This document shows, in pieces, positions 23,203 through 31,643 of a stretch of DNA of 39,878 nucleotides. The notes below the pieces were generated by a model. The model had not been told where the DNA came from. It saw only the letters and a list, made by a program, of their open reading frames with translations, and searched no databases. Numbering within the stretch: the stretch's first letter is position 1; every line of letters begins with the position of its first letter. The position numbers were made by a program, and so were the translations under genes. Origin of the DNA: a virus; IMG/VR virus record IMGVR_UViG_3300037558_003011, positions 1-39,878 of that record; one strand, written 5' to 3'.

Positions 23203-24237
23203 ATGGTTGATATTTTTTCTACATTTGTGCTGAACCGCACCGTTGAGCATCTGGAGCGACCAGCCTCCTTTTTGCTGGACACCTTTTTTGGCTCGATCCA
23301 GACGGAAGAGTCCGAAGAAATCCACTTTGACATTGATCAGTCAAAGCCGCGCCTTGCACCATTTGTCTCGCCATTGGTCGCGGGCCGTGTGGTGGCCAAT
23401 GAAGGCTTCACGACCCAGAGCTTTAAGCCTGCTTACGTGAAGGACAAGCGCCGCTTTGATGCCAATACACCACTTAAACGCAGCATTGGTGAAAAGATTG
23501 GTGGCTCTCTTCCAGCAAGTCGGCGTTTGGAAGCAGCCGTCAGTCGCTCGCTGCGTAATCAGCTGGAAAATCTCACACGCCGTGAGGAAGTGATGGCAGC
23601 GGAAGCCTTGATCAAAGGTACTGTTACCGTTGCAGGTGAAGATTATCCGACCAAGGTCGTTGATTTTAAACGCGATCCAGCTTTGACACTGGCACTTACA
23701 GGTGCTGCCAAATGGGATAGCGTGGATGCGCCAGCTTTGGATCATCTGGAAGACTGGGCCAGCTTGGTGCAGGAAAAATCGGGTGCCGTGGCGCGTGTTG
23801 TGATTATGGACCCGAAGGCATGGCGACATTTCCGCAAGAATAAGCAGGTTGTCGGCCAGCTTGAAATTCGTCGTGGTACAAATGCGACGATCTCCACCGA
23901 TCCTATCGTGCGTGGTCAAGGCAATGAGAAAGCACGTTATGTCGGCTCCATCGGGGATTTTGATTTCCATGTCTATAACGATGTCTATGTCGCCGATGAT
24001 GGCACAACGCAAAACTTGCTGCCTGATTACACGGTCTTACTTGTTAGCCAAGGTCAGCTCGAAGGTACGCGTTGCTACGGCATGATCATGGATGAAAAAG
24101 CGGCCTTTAAGGCACTGCGCTATTTCTCCAAATCTTGGCTGGAGGAAGACCCTGCGGTTCGCTGGTTGTTGATGCAGTCTGCGCCGTTGGTGGTGCCGTA
24201 TCGTCCCAACGCATCTTTGTGTGCAACAGTCGCTTAA
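23203..24237 (+). CDS. Major capsid protein (gpE family)
   Basis: A 344-residue HK97-fold capsid protein of the lambda gpE family. Recognisable parts are LLDTFF near the N-terminus, RLAPFVSPLVAGRVV, YVKDKRRFDANTPLKRS, ARVVIMDPKAWRHF and the C-terminal ALRYFSKSWLEEDPAVRWLLMQSAPLVVP. It builds the icosahedral shell. The RBS GGAGG lies before ATG 23203. Confidence 0.96.
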   Translation: MVDIFSTFVLNRTVEHLERPASFLLDTFFGSIQTEESEEIHFDIDQSKPRLAPFVSPLVAGRVVANEGFTTQSFKPAYVKDKRRFDANTPLKRSIGEKIGGSLPASRRLEAAVSRSLRNQLENLTRREEVMAAEALIKGTVTVAGEDYPTKVVDFKRDPALTLALTGAAKWDSVDAPALDHLEDWASLVQEKSGAVARVVIMDPKAWRHFRKNKQVVGQLEIRRGTNATISTDPIVRGQGNEKARYVGSIGDFDFHVYNDVYVADDGTTQNLLPDYTVLLVSQGQLEGTRCYGMIMDEKAAFKALRYFSKSWLEEDPAVRWLLMQSAPLVVPYRPNASLCATVA

Positions 24238-24251
24238 GGGAGGTTAGAAAC

Positions 24252-24593
24252 ATGAATATTATTGCAAAAATCTCCCTTCAAACGCCCGATGGCACTGTGC
24301 AGCCGGGTGAGACAATCAAGCTGGACGATGCAGAAGCCAAAGCGCTGATTGCGCGTGGCTTTGCTGAGCCTGCTGGAAAGTCAACGGCGGCCAAAACGCC
24401 TGAAACCAAAACCGATGAGCCTGATGCTGATATTTTGGCAATCATTGATGCCATTGCGGTACTGGATGAAAGCGGCTTTGGTAAGGACGGCAAACCTTTG
24501 GTGAAAGCACTGGAAGATGTGCTGGATCGTGACATCAGCCAAGAGCAACGCGATCAGGCTTGGAAACGCTATGAACAGGACAATGCCTCATGA
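24252..24593 (+). CDS. Hypothetical head-completion protein
   Basis: A 113-residue protein with a beta-rich N-terminal part (IAKISLQTPDGTVQPGETIKLDDAEAKALIARGFAEP), an acidic linker and a helical C-terminus. The first part resembles small phage domains with a ligand-binding-like fold found after capsid genes. It fills the place of lambda FI. ATG 24252 follows GGGAGG; an upstream in-frame start at 24135 lies inside the capsid gene. Confidence 0.7.
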   Translation: MNIIAKISLQTPDGTVQPGETIKLDDAEAKALIARGFAEPAGKSTAAKTPETKTDEPDADILAIIDAIAVLDESGFGKDGKPLVKALEDVLDRDISQEQRDQAWKRYEQDNAS

Positions 24594-24892
24594 TCCCAAG
24601 TTTCAAGCAGGCGTTAGATCGGCTGTTTGATCGCTTGGGGCTCGATGCGCTCTACCGAGTGAATGGCGAAGATATACCTGTCAAAGTCATTCTGAAATCA
24701 CCGGATCAGATCATTGATTTTCGGGAAGCGCAAATCCACACCCCCACCAACATGATGGAGGTTCGGGTAACGGACATCGCCAAGCCAAAGGCCGGAGATG
24801 AAATCATCCTTGATGGCGCAAGCTACCGAGTTCAGGGCGAACCTGTTCAAGATACGCATCATCTGGTGTGGAAAATGGAGGTTCTGAAATGA
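24590..24892 (+). CDS. Head-tail joining protein (gpFII-like)
   Basis: A 100-residue beta-rich protein: VNGEDIPVKVILKSPDQIIDF, TNMMEVRVTDIAKPKAGDEIILDGASYRVQGEPVQ and a final strand. This layout matches the FII-type connector of siphophages. It overlaps both neighbours by 4 nt, placing it in one translational unit with the head-completion and tail genes. Confidence 0.82.
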   Translation: MIPSFKQALDRLFDRLGLDALYRVNGEDIPVKVILKSPDQIIDFREAQIHTPTNMMEVRVTDIAKPKAGDEIILDGASYRVQGEPVQDTHHLVWKMEVLK

Positions 24893-25539
24893 GATTGCGT
24901 GCGGCTATAAATGGTGATCTGGATAAATACCTGAAAGCTGAATTGCTGGAAGCCGAGCAAGCTGTGACCGGAGCTATCCGCACAGCCACAACGGGCCTTA
25001 AAAACAGTATGCGTGCTCAGGTGACAGCGGCAGGTCTTGGTCCGCGTTTGGCAAAGTCATGGCGCGGCGACGTTTATCCCAAACAAGGCAAAAGCCTGAA
25101 AGCCGCTGGCATGGTTTACACCAAAGCCACCAAGATCATGGAGGGTTTTGAAGAAGGTCAAGTGATCAAAGGCAAAGACGGCTTTTGGCTGGCTATTCCA
25201 ACCCCGAATGCTCCAAAGAAGGTTCTGGGGAAGCGTGTTACGCCCGGCAATCTTGAAAAGGCGCGTGGGATCAGGCTGCGGTTTGTTTACCGCAAAAATG
25301 GGCCATCCCTGCTTGTTGCTGAAAATATGCGAGCCTCTTACAGCCGTAAAACAGGTGATCTGCGAGGTTTCAGAAAAGCCAGTCAATCAGCATTAAAATC
25401 TGGACGTGGGCTCACATCGGTAGTGATGTTCTGGATGGTTCCTCAAGTCAAAATGCCGAAGCTCATCCGTTTTGAACCGGAGGCCGCAAAATGGCACAGG
25501 CGTATTCCTGAGCTGATCGTCAAATATTGGAAAGATTAG
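24889..25539 (+). CDS. DUF6441 protein (minor tail, gpZ-like position)
   Basis: A 216-residue protein of the DUF6441 type. It begins MRLRAAINGDLDKYLKAELLEAEQAV and contains AKSWRGDVYPKQGKSLKAAGMVYTKATKIMEGFEEG, GFWLAIPTPNAP and RFVYRKNGPSLLVAENM. In alphaproteobacterial phages it occupies the gpZ position between connector and tail terminator. ATG 24889 gives the 4-nt overlap with the preceding gene. Confidence 0.88.
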   Translation: MRLRAAINGDLDKYLKAELLEAEQAVTGAIRTATTGLKNSMRAQVTAAGLGPRLAKSWRGDVYPKQGKSLKAAGMVYTKATKIMEGFEEGQVIKGKDGFWLAIPTPNAPKKVLGKRVTPGNLEKARGIRLRFVYRKNGPSLLVAENMRASYSRKTGDLRGFRKASQSALKSGRGLTSVVMFWMVPQVKMPKLIRFEPEAAKWHRRIPELIVKYWKD

Positions 25540-25541
25540 AA

Positions 25542-25976
25542 ATGACATCAAAACGCGAACAGGCCCTGCAGGGTCTTTTTTTATGTCTGCAAACAGGACT
25601 GCCCGGCATCAGAGTGCTTCGCAATGAAGTGCTGACCACGGCTATTCCTGAAACCGGGCTTGTCGTGCTGCGCGATGGTGATCCCGGAGAGCCGGATATT
25701 TTGCTCTCACCGCCGCGCTACATTTACAAGCACCGCGCTGATATTGAGGTGTTCGTACAAAACGCCGATGCCGTTCAGCGTGAGGCTGATCTTGATCAGC
25801 TGATCACACAAATTGGCGCTGCGCTGGAAACCGCAGGCACCCTTGATGGTGTCATCGATATTTTAAACCCCGGAAGCCCTGAATTACTGACGGAACCGAT
25901 TGAAGGTGCCGCTGCAATCAAGGCTGCCACACTGCCTGTCACGCTGGAATATGTGACGGCAAACCCACTCATTTAA
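25542..25976 (+). CDS. Tail terminator protein (gpU-like)
   Basis: A 144-residue protein with an alpha/beta layout: KREQALQGLFLCLQ, ETGLVVLRDGDPGEPDILLSPP, YKHRADIEVFVQ, then READLDQLITQIGAALE. It matches gpU-type tail terminators, which cap the tail tube and set its end. ATG 25542 starts two bases after the previous stop; a slightly upstream ATG at 25527 would overlap it. Confidence 0.82.
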   Translation: MTSKREQALQGLFLCLQTGLPGIRVLRNEVLTTAIPETGLVVLRDGDPGEPDILLSPPRYIYKHRADIEVFVQNADAVQREADLDQLITQIGAALETAGTLDGVIDILNPGSPELLTEPIEGAAAIKAATLPVTLEYVTANPLI

Positions 25977-25998
25977 CCAAACAAACAGGAGAAAACAT

Positions 25999-26943
25999 AT
26001 GGCTCGCGCTTATGGTTGGAATGCCCGGCTTTTGCTTGGCTTTGAAACAGCATACGGACAGCCGCCAGTAAGCGGCGATTATAACGTGGTTCCGTTCATC
26101 TCAAGCTCATTGGATTCTGAGCAAGGCTTGATTGAATCCAGCGTTCTGGGGCTGGGGCGTGATCCTACGGCTCCCTTTCAGGATGTGATCAATGTTGACG
26201 GCGATATTGTTGTGCCTGTCGATCTTCGCAATATCGGCTATTGGCTAAAATCGCTCTTTGGTACGCCTGCAACCAATGGCTCTGGTCCTTACGCCCATGA
26301 TTTTGTTTCGGGCGAAGTCAATTTGCCGAGCTTGAGCTTGGAAGTTGGCTTGCCTGATGTGCCGGACTATCCGCTTTTTACAGGTGTTCGTGCCAATAGC
26401 TGTGCTTTTAACTTTCAGCGATCAGGCGAAGCGCAAGTGACTATCGGCTTGATTGGTCAGGGGGAAACGCCCGCCAGCAGCACACGCGATGCCAGTCCGT
26501 TGGAAGCGGTTTATAGCCGTTTTTCTCAATTCCAAGGCTCAATCAAACGTGCAGGTTCAAACCTTGCCGATGTCACAGCAGCCTCGCTGACCTACAGCAA
26601 TAATCTTGAGAAGATTGAAACCATCCGTGATGACGGCAAAGTTGAGGGTATTGACCCCGGCATGAGTTCGCTTTCGGGTTCTATTTCTGTGCGCTATGGC
26701 GATAACACGCTGATGGATTTAGCCAGAGCCGGAACGCCAATTGATATTGAGCTGGCCTACACCATCGATGCAGATCGCAAGCTGCAGATCACCGCGCATG
26801 AAGTGTATCTGCCCAAACCCAAACGCAGCATTAACGGCCCCGGCGGGATTGAAGCCTCTTATGACTTCCAAGGCGCTAAAGATGCCAGCCTCGGCAAAAT
26901 GCTGACCATAACGCTAACCAATGATGTGGAGGATTATCTCTAA
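25999..26943 (+). CDS. Tail tube protein
   Basis: A 314-residue beta-rich protein matching phage tail tube proteins: GWNARLLLGFETAYGQPP at the start, VVPFISSSLDSEQGLIESSVLGLGRDP, YPLFTGVRANSCAFNFQRSGEAQVTIGLIGQGE and a C-terminal domain with LQITAHEVYLPKPKRSINGPGG. It polymerises into the non-contractile tail tube. The RBS AGGAG is 8 bases before ATG 25999. Confidence 0.9.
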   Translation: MARAYGWNARLLLGFETAYGQPPVSGDYNVVPFISSSLDSEQGLIESSVLGLGRDPTAPFQDVINVDGDIVVPVDLRNIGYWLKSLFGTPATNGSGPYAHDFVSGEVNLPSLSLEVGLPDVPDYPLFTGVRANSCAFNFQRSGEAQVTIGLIGQGETPASSTRDASPLEAVYSRFSQFQGSIKRAGSNLADVTAASLTYSNNLEKIETIRDDGKVEGIDPGMSSLSGSISVRYGDNTLMDLARAGTPIDIELAYTIDADRKLQITAHEVYLPKPKRSINGPGGIEASYDFQGAKDASLGKMLTITLTNDVEDYL

Positions 26944-27500
26944 TGCTTAAATTATCTCTGCCCAAAGAACCCTATTGGATTGACGTCGGACTTGATGTCC
27001 GCTTGAAAGTCCGTCCTTGCACAAGTGCTGTGTTTTATCAGGCGCGTGCCTTTATGAATCAAAAACTGCAGAAACTCGGTGATGCCTACCGCGCTGAAAA
27101 AGATGTTGGCGTGGAGCGTTCAGAGTTACCTGACCTTGAAGACAGCAATGTGCGTGAAGCCTTGGCTGAACAATACCTCACGGTTGGACTGGCTCGCGCC
27201 GGTATTATCGAATGGGAAGGTATTTTCGAAGCCGATGCAGATCAACCCGCTCCGGTGACCGATGAAAAGATTCATGAGCTTTTCGGAGCCTATTGGGTTA
27301 TCGCTGAGACCTTCCGTCAACAATACACAGGCATGCGGGAGTTGTTGGAAGCGGAAAAAAACGCACGCGGGCTCGTATCCGGTGGCACTTCGGAGACGGG
27401 CCAAGATATTGCGGCAACTGCGCCGAACAAGGCCGAGCCTGCGCCCAAGGGCAAAAAGGCGAAACAGGTGAGCGATGCCCCTATCGCGAGCACAGCCTAA
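26943..27500 (+). CDS. Tail assembly chaperone (gpG-like)
   Basis: A 185-residue protein in the place of lambda gpG, directly before the tape measure gene. The core has MLKLSLPKEPYWIDVGLDVRLKVRPC and the tail is lysine- and alanine-rich (APKGKKAKQ). A C AAA AAG site at 27452-27458 precedes its stop by about 40 bases, where a -1 shift would give the GT fusion. The start overlaps the tube protein stop. It would bind and solubilise the tape measure protein. Confidence 0.85.
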   Translation: MLKLSLPKEPYWIDVGLDVRLKVRPCTSAVFYQARAFMNQKLQKLGDAYRAEKDVGVERSELPDLEDSNVREALAEQYLTVGLARAGIIEWEGIFEADADQPAPVTDEKIHELFGAYWVIAETFRQQYTGMRELLEAEKNARGLVSGGTSETGQDIAATAPNKAEPAPKGKKAKQVSDAPIASTA

Positions 27501-27703
27501 AAACTTTAGAAGGCTGGCAGGCTTGGGATGTGGCTTGCAAATTAATCACACAATCATATGAACGCTTTCCCCTAGAGACCGCTCTGCAGCTCAGTGCCTC
27601 GCTTGGCTATGAACCGCAGGCGATGGCTGAACTGTTGCCAGAAGTCGCGATGGGAACGCTGTTGGCAATAAAAGATATGGGCGACAATAATGGCAGCAAC
27701 TAA
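27455..27703 (+). CDS. gpT-like extension made by -1 frameshift (GT)
   Basis: After the C AAA AAG site (27452-27458) the -1 frame is open to TAA 27703 and encodes 82 residues, including LEGWQAWDVACKLITQSYER and ALQLSASLGYEPQAMAELLPEVAMGTL. This block reads as an ordered domain, not a chance frame. No ATG lies near its beginning, so it is most easily made as a fusion to gpG. The -1 direction matches lambda G-T. It overlaps the tape measure start (27690) by 14 nt. The heptamer is imperfect, since the P-site re-pairs with a mismatch. Confidence 0.75.
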   Translation, partial: KGETGERCPYREHSLKTLEGWQAWDVACKLITQSYERFPLETALQLSASLGYEPQAMAELLPEVAMGTLLAIKDMGDNNGSN

Positions 27704-30590
27704 AAAACTATCGATCCGCTTGTCAGCAACGGGTGGAGAGCAGTTGCGCCGTGAGTTTGGCAAGCTCGGCAAGGAAGGCCAACAAGCCTTTCATAAAATC
27801 AGCCATGCTACCGCTCCTGCGAGTGCTGGGCTAAAAGCCGTTGATGCATCAGCCCGGGCGTTAAATGGTGTATTGCGTCAGGCTGCCGGATTGATTGGTG
27901 CATACGCAGGTATTCAAGGCATTAGCCGCTCGCTTGGGTTTATCGTTTCGACTAACCGTGAGTTTGAGCGTTTACATGCCAGTTTGAAAACCGTGACAGG
28001 CTCGGCACAAGGGGCAGATCGCGCCTTCAAAATGATTGAGGATTTTGCCTCCTCCACACCGTTTAATGTGGAGCAGATCACCGAAGCCTTTATCAAGCTT
28101 AAAGCCTTGGGGCTTGATCCCTCACAAGAAGCGCTGATGTCATACGGCAATACCGCTTCTGCGATGGGTAAAAACCTGATGCAGTTTGTGGAGGCTATTG
28201 CAGATGCGGCCACAGGTGAGTTTGAACGCCTGAAAGAATTCGGGATTAAAGCCAGAACCCAAGGTGAGCAAGTCTCATTCACCTTTCAGGGTGTGACCAC
28301 CACGGTTGGCAAAAACGCTGCTGAAATTGAGAGCTATCTGCGCCAGATTGGTAATGTCCAGTTTGCCGGAGCGATGTCCGAGCAAATGAATACGCTCGGC
28401 GGTATATTTAGCAATATTCAGGATAACTTTTCCAAACTAGCCCGTGAGGTTGGTGCGGGTGGCCTAAATGATGCCGTTCGTGATGTGGCCATCAGTTTGA
28501 AAGAAACAACCGATAGCGGCAAGCAAGCAGCGCGGGCTCTGGGTGAAACCTTGGGCGGCGTTGTGCGCGTTGCTGCAGATGGTCTCGGGTTTTTGGTTCG
28601 CAATGCTGATCTGGCGGTTGAAGGTTTGACAGCGTTGCTGATTGCTAGAACGGTCGGTGGTGCAATCACGACCATGAACGCAGCCATGTTGGGTAATGCC
28701 GGGGCCATTGTCGGTTTTCGCTTAATGGCGCAAGTCTCTGTGGCAGCAGCGGCCAAAATGGTAATTGCCGAAGGAGCCGCTAAATTGGCCACCTTGGCGA
28801 TGGTCGGGCTTCGCAATGTCATGCTGTTACTGGGCGGCCCCGCGGGGATTGCCATTATTGCAGGACTTGCCCTCTATAAGCTGGCCCAAGGTCATGACGC
28901 AGCCGGAAAAGCTGCCAAAGATCATGCCGCCGAAATGGAGGAATTGCGCGAGACCGTTCAAAAAACAACGGATGACATCGAGGAGTTGAATGCCGCCTCA
29001 CGCAATGAAGCTTTGGCGCGGTGGACTGAAAAACTCAATATTGCCCAAGAGAATATCCGCGAAGTCACCAAGCAACTGAAATACGGTGCGATTGGTGGTT
29101 TTTGGGATCAGTTTTCTCGCTTTGGCAGTGATTTACAGGCTGATCTCTTTCAAGTGCGCCGCGCCTTTCAAACAGGCCGGATCACGGTTGAAGAATATCA
29201 GGATGCGTTATGGGCCTTGGCCGTTAAATATCCGGACTTCACGGAAAATGCCAAGGAAATCCAAGAGCAGGTTTTGGCATTGCAGGCTGCAGAATTGGCT
29301 GCACAGCGTGCGGGTGATCAATTGGATCGATTGCGCTCAGGCGTTACACAAACGGCAGCAGCGCAGGCTAATCCGCAACCTCCACAAACACCGACCCAAC
29401 CAACAGCAACGCAGCAGTTGGGCGATAAGGAGGAAGAGAAAATCCGCTCCTACATTCAAGAGTTGGAAGCCGAAGAAGCGGCCTTACGCCGTGTTATTGC
29501 CGCCCGTTCTAGCGAAGGTGCAGCAGTTGAAAACGCACTTGTTTTGAATGAGCAAGAGCAAGCACTCCGCCGTTTGGGTATTGATCTCAGCAACAATCAA
29601 AACGCTAGCGCTCAAGAATATGAGCAACATATTCGTAACCTGATCAGCCGCAAATACGAGCTGGAGGAAGCTGATACGCGTGCGCGGGAAGCCGCAGAAC
29701 GCCATGAGGATACGGTGGAAGAGATCACGCGGGCTTTCAATGCTCTGAAATCTGAAACTGAACAGGCCACCCTCAAAGCCATTGAATGGCGCGAAGAAGC
29801 CTTGGCAGGACTGGATAAAACCCGTGTTGGCTATGATGAATTTCGCGCTCAAGTCGAAGATGTTTATCAAAACATGCTGCGAGAAGCGCGTGAAAAAGAC
29901 CTGCAAAGCTCAAAGCATTGGGAAGATGGTCTCAAACGTGGCTTTCGTGATGTTCTGAGTGAAGCTGAAGACATGGCCTCACAAACTGAGCGGCTGGTTA
30001 AAAATGCATTCAAAGGCATGGAAGATGCGCTGGTTGAATTTGTGACCACGGGCAAGCTGGATTTCAAATCCTTAGCGGATTCCATCATTGCTGATTTGGT
30101 GCGGATACAAATTCGCCAAAGCATCACGCAGCCATTGGCCAATGCATTGGGATCGATTGATTTTGGTTCCTTCTTTGGGGCGGCGCATACGGGTGGTGTC
30201 ATCGGCGGTGATGTTCTCGCCAGCCGCAACGTTAATCCTGCTGTCTTTGCCGGGGCGCACAAATTTCATAGTGGCGGCGTGATTGGCAATGAAGTGCCGA
30301 TTATCGCTAAACGCGGTGAGACGGTGTTCACACCCGGACAGATGCGCCTGCTTGGGGCTGGCCTTTCTGGGCGTGAGCCCGTGAAAGTTGAGGTCAATGT
30401 TCACAATAATGCTGCTGGTGTTCAAGCCAGAACTGAGACGTCACCTCTACCGGGTGGTGGTAGCAGGCTCGATATTATTATCGAACAGATCGAAGGCCAA
30501 ATGACCCGCAATGTCGCTCGAGGGGAAGGATTGGCCCCAACCTTGGAGCGGCGTTATGGACTTAATCCAGCAGCGGGGAGTTACCGATGA
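27690..30590 (+). CDS. Tape measure protein
   Basis: A 966-residue tail length ruler. The N-terminal region has SIRLSATGGEQLRREFGKLGKEGQQAFHKI, followed by a TMP domain with FERLHASLKTVTGSAQGADRAFKMIEDFA and FNVEQITEAFIKLKALGL. A hydrophobic zone (about 340-410, with MLLLGGPAGIAIIAGLALYKLA) can insert into the host membrane. Coiled coils lie at about 410-720, and LDFKSLADSIIADLVRIQIRQ is typical of the C-terminal part. The length suggests a tail near 145 nm by the usual 0.15 nm per residue rule. Confidence 0.95.
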   Translation: MAATKKLSIRLSATGGEQLRREFGKLGKEGQQAFHKISHATAPASAGLKAVDASARALNGVLRQAAGLIGAYAGIQGISRSLGFIVSTNREFERLHASLKTVTGSAQGADRAFKMIEDFASSTPFNVEQITEAFIKLKALGLDPSQEALMSYGNTASAMGKNLMQFVEAIADAATGEFERLKEFGIKARTQGEQVSFTFQGVTTTVGKNAAEIESYLRQIGNVQFAGAMSEQMNTLGGIFSNIQDNFSKLAREVGAGGLNDAVRDVAISLKETTDSGKQAARALGETLGGVVRVAADGLGFLVRNADLAVEGLTALLIARTVGGAITTMNAAMLGNAGAIVGFRLMAQVSVAAAAKMVIAEGAAKLATLAMVGLRNVMLLLGGPAGIAIIAGLALYKLAQGHDAAGKAAKDHAAEMEELRETVQKTTDDIEELNAASRNEALARWTEKLNIAQENIREVTKQLKYGAIGGFWDQFSRFGSDLQADLFQVRRAFQTGRITVEEYQDALWALAVKYPDFTENAKEIQEQVLALQAAELAAQRAGDQLDRLRSGVTQTAAAQANPQPPQTPTQPTATQQLGDKEEEKIRSYIQELEAEEAALRRVIAARSSEGAAVENALVLNEQEQALRRLGIDLSNNQNASAQEYEQHIRNLISRKYELEEADTRAREAAERHEDTVEEITRAFNALKSETEQATLKAIEWREEALAGLDKTRVGYDEFRAQVEDVYQNMLREAREKDLQSSKHWEDGLKRGFRDVLSEAEDMASQTERLVKNAFKGMEDALVEFVTTGKLDFKSLADSIIADLVRIQIRQSITQPLANALGSIDFGSFFGAAHTGGVIGGDVLASRNVNPAVFAGAHKFHSGGVIGNEVPIIAKRGETVFTPGQMRLLGAGLSGREPVKVEVNVHNNAAGVQARTETSPLPGGGSRLDIIIEQIEGQMTRNVARGEGLAPTLERRYGLNPAAGSYR

Positions 30591-31060
30591 TCGCATGGCC
30601 AGAAACATTACCGTTACCGACTGTTGAGGGATATGGCATCCAGCCCGGCGATGCCATCCTCCGCACAGAAATGGAAGCGGGTCCAGCAAGGCAACGCAGG
30701 CGATTTACGCAAGTACCAAGCCGCGTATCAGTCCGCTGGATTATGCGGCGTGATCAGTTTGCCCTGTTTGAAGCATGGTATCGCTGGCAAGCTAAGGAAG
30801 GTGGCGCATGGTTTGAAATTGAATTGTTGGGTGGGCTTGGTTTACTTACGCAGGAAGCCCGTTTCACAAGGCAATTTCAAGCTCAGCTACTTGGTGGCAC
30901 GCTCTGGGAAATCCGCTCCGAGCTAGAAATCCGCGAACGGCCTGTTCTGGATGAAGGATTGCTGAACTTGCTCTTAAGCGAAGATGCTCAAGGGATTATT
31001 ACCGCTGGTGATAGCCTGCATATTCTTGTGCATCAGACTTTGCCACTCCGCCTTTATTAA
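30587..31060 (+). CDS. Minor tail protein
   Basis: A 157-residue protein in the slot of lambda gpM. It has WPETLPLPTVEGYGIQPGDAILRTEME, RVSVRWIMRRDQFALFEAWYRWQ and GGAWFEIELLGG, giving a beta-rich layout common in phage tail-tip proteins. It overlaps the tape measure end by 4 nt. I cannot give a more exact family. Confidence 0.75.
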   Translation: MIAWPETLPLPTVEGYGIQPGDAILRTEMEAGPARQRRRFTQVPSRVSVRWIMRRDQFALFEAWYRWQAKEGGAWFEIELLGGLGLLTQEARFTRQFQAQLLGGTLWEIRSELEIRERPVLDEGLLNLLLSEDAQGIITAGDSLHILVHQTLPLRLY

Positions 31061-31084
31061 CCACTCAAACAAAAGGAAGATATC

Positions 31085-31615
31085 ATGACCTTGCAGACCG
31101 ATCTGCAGGATGCGGTGGCGCGTGTCCAAACGGACAGCCAGCTCCTGCACAATATCGTCCATGGCGACGATCAAACCACCGTTCCGACCGACGGCGGTAA
31201 TGTCAAAAGCGCCGCCAAAGCCATTAAGGATATGGAAGATACCATCCAGGCGGGATTGACCGACCTTGGCGCATCGGCTGATCAACTGAATCAGGCTGTA
31301 TCACAAACCGAAACCTATCGGGATGAAGCGCAATCCTCGGCGCAGTCAGCCTTACAGACAGCCAATGCCCTTAATTTGCCGACCAATATCAATGGTCAGG
31401 CAGGTAAATTACTAGCGGTCAAACAGACAGAAGACGGGTTTGAGGTAATTGAATCCGTGGGGGTGTTTTATGGCCTGCGTGCCGATGGTTCAAAGCTCAC
31501 GGCGATCACAGGGCAAGGCACATACAACGCCAAAGATTTTGACACATGGTTCATCACGCTGCCGGGGGTGGATTTCAACATCAACGAGGATGGCCACCTC
31601 ATCATCAATATTTAG
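31085..31615 (+). CDS. Coiled-coil tail fibre or baseplate protein
   Basis: A 176-residue protein. Residues about 35-100 form a heptad-like coiled coil (KAIKDMEDTIQAGLTDLGASADQLNQAVSQTETYRDEAQSSAQSAL), followed by a beta-rich tail (YGLRADGSKLTAITGQGTYNAKDFDTWFITLP). Trimeric fibre-stem proteins look like this. It precedes the propeller gene and may form the stalk to which that protein attaches. Confidence 0.7.
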   Translation: MTLQTDLQDAVARVQTDSQLLHNIVHGDDQTTVPTDGGNVKSAAKAIKDMEDTIQAGLTDLGASADQLNQAVSQTETYRDEAQSSAQSALQTANALNLPTNINGQAGKLLAVKQTEDGFEVIESVGVFYGLRADGSKLTAITGQGTYNAKDFDTWFITLPGVDFNINEDGHLIINI

Positions 31616-31643
31616 GGTCTAAACCCACACAGGAGATAAAAAC

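Noticed and set aside
23341-24012. Minus-strand frame of 223 codons
   Set aside because: It is antisense to the major capsid gene, and composition follows the capsid codon pattern.
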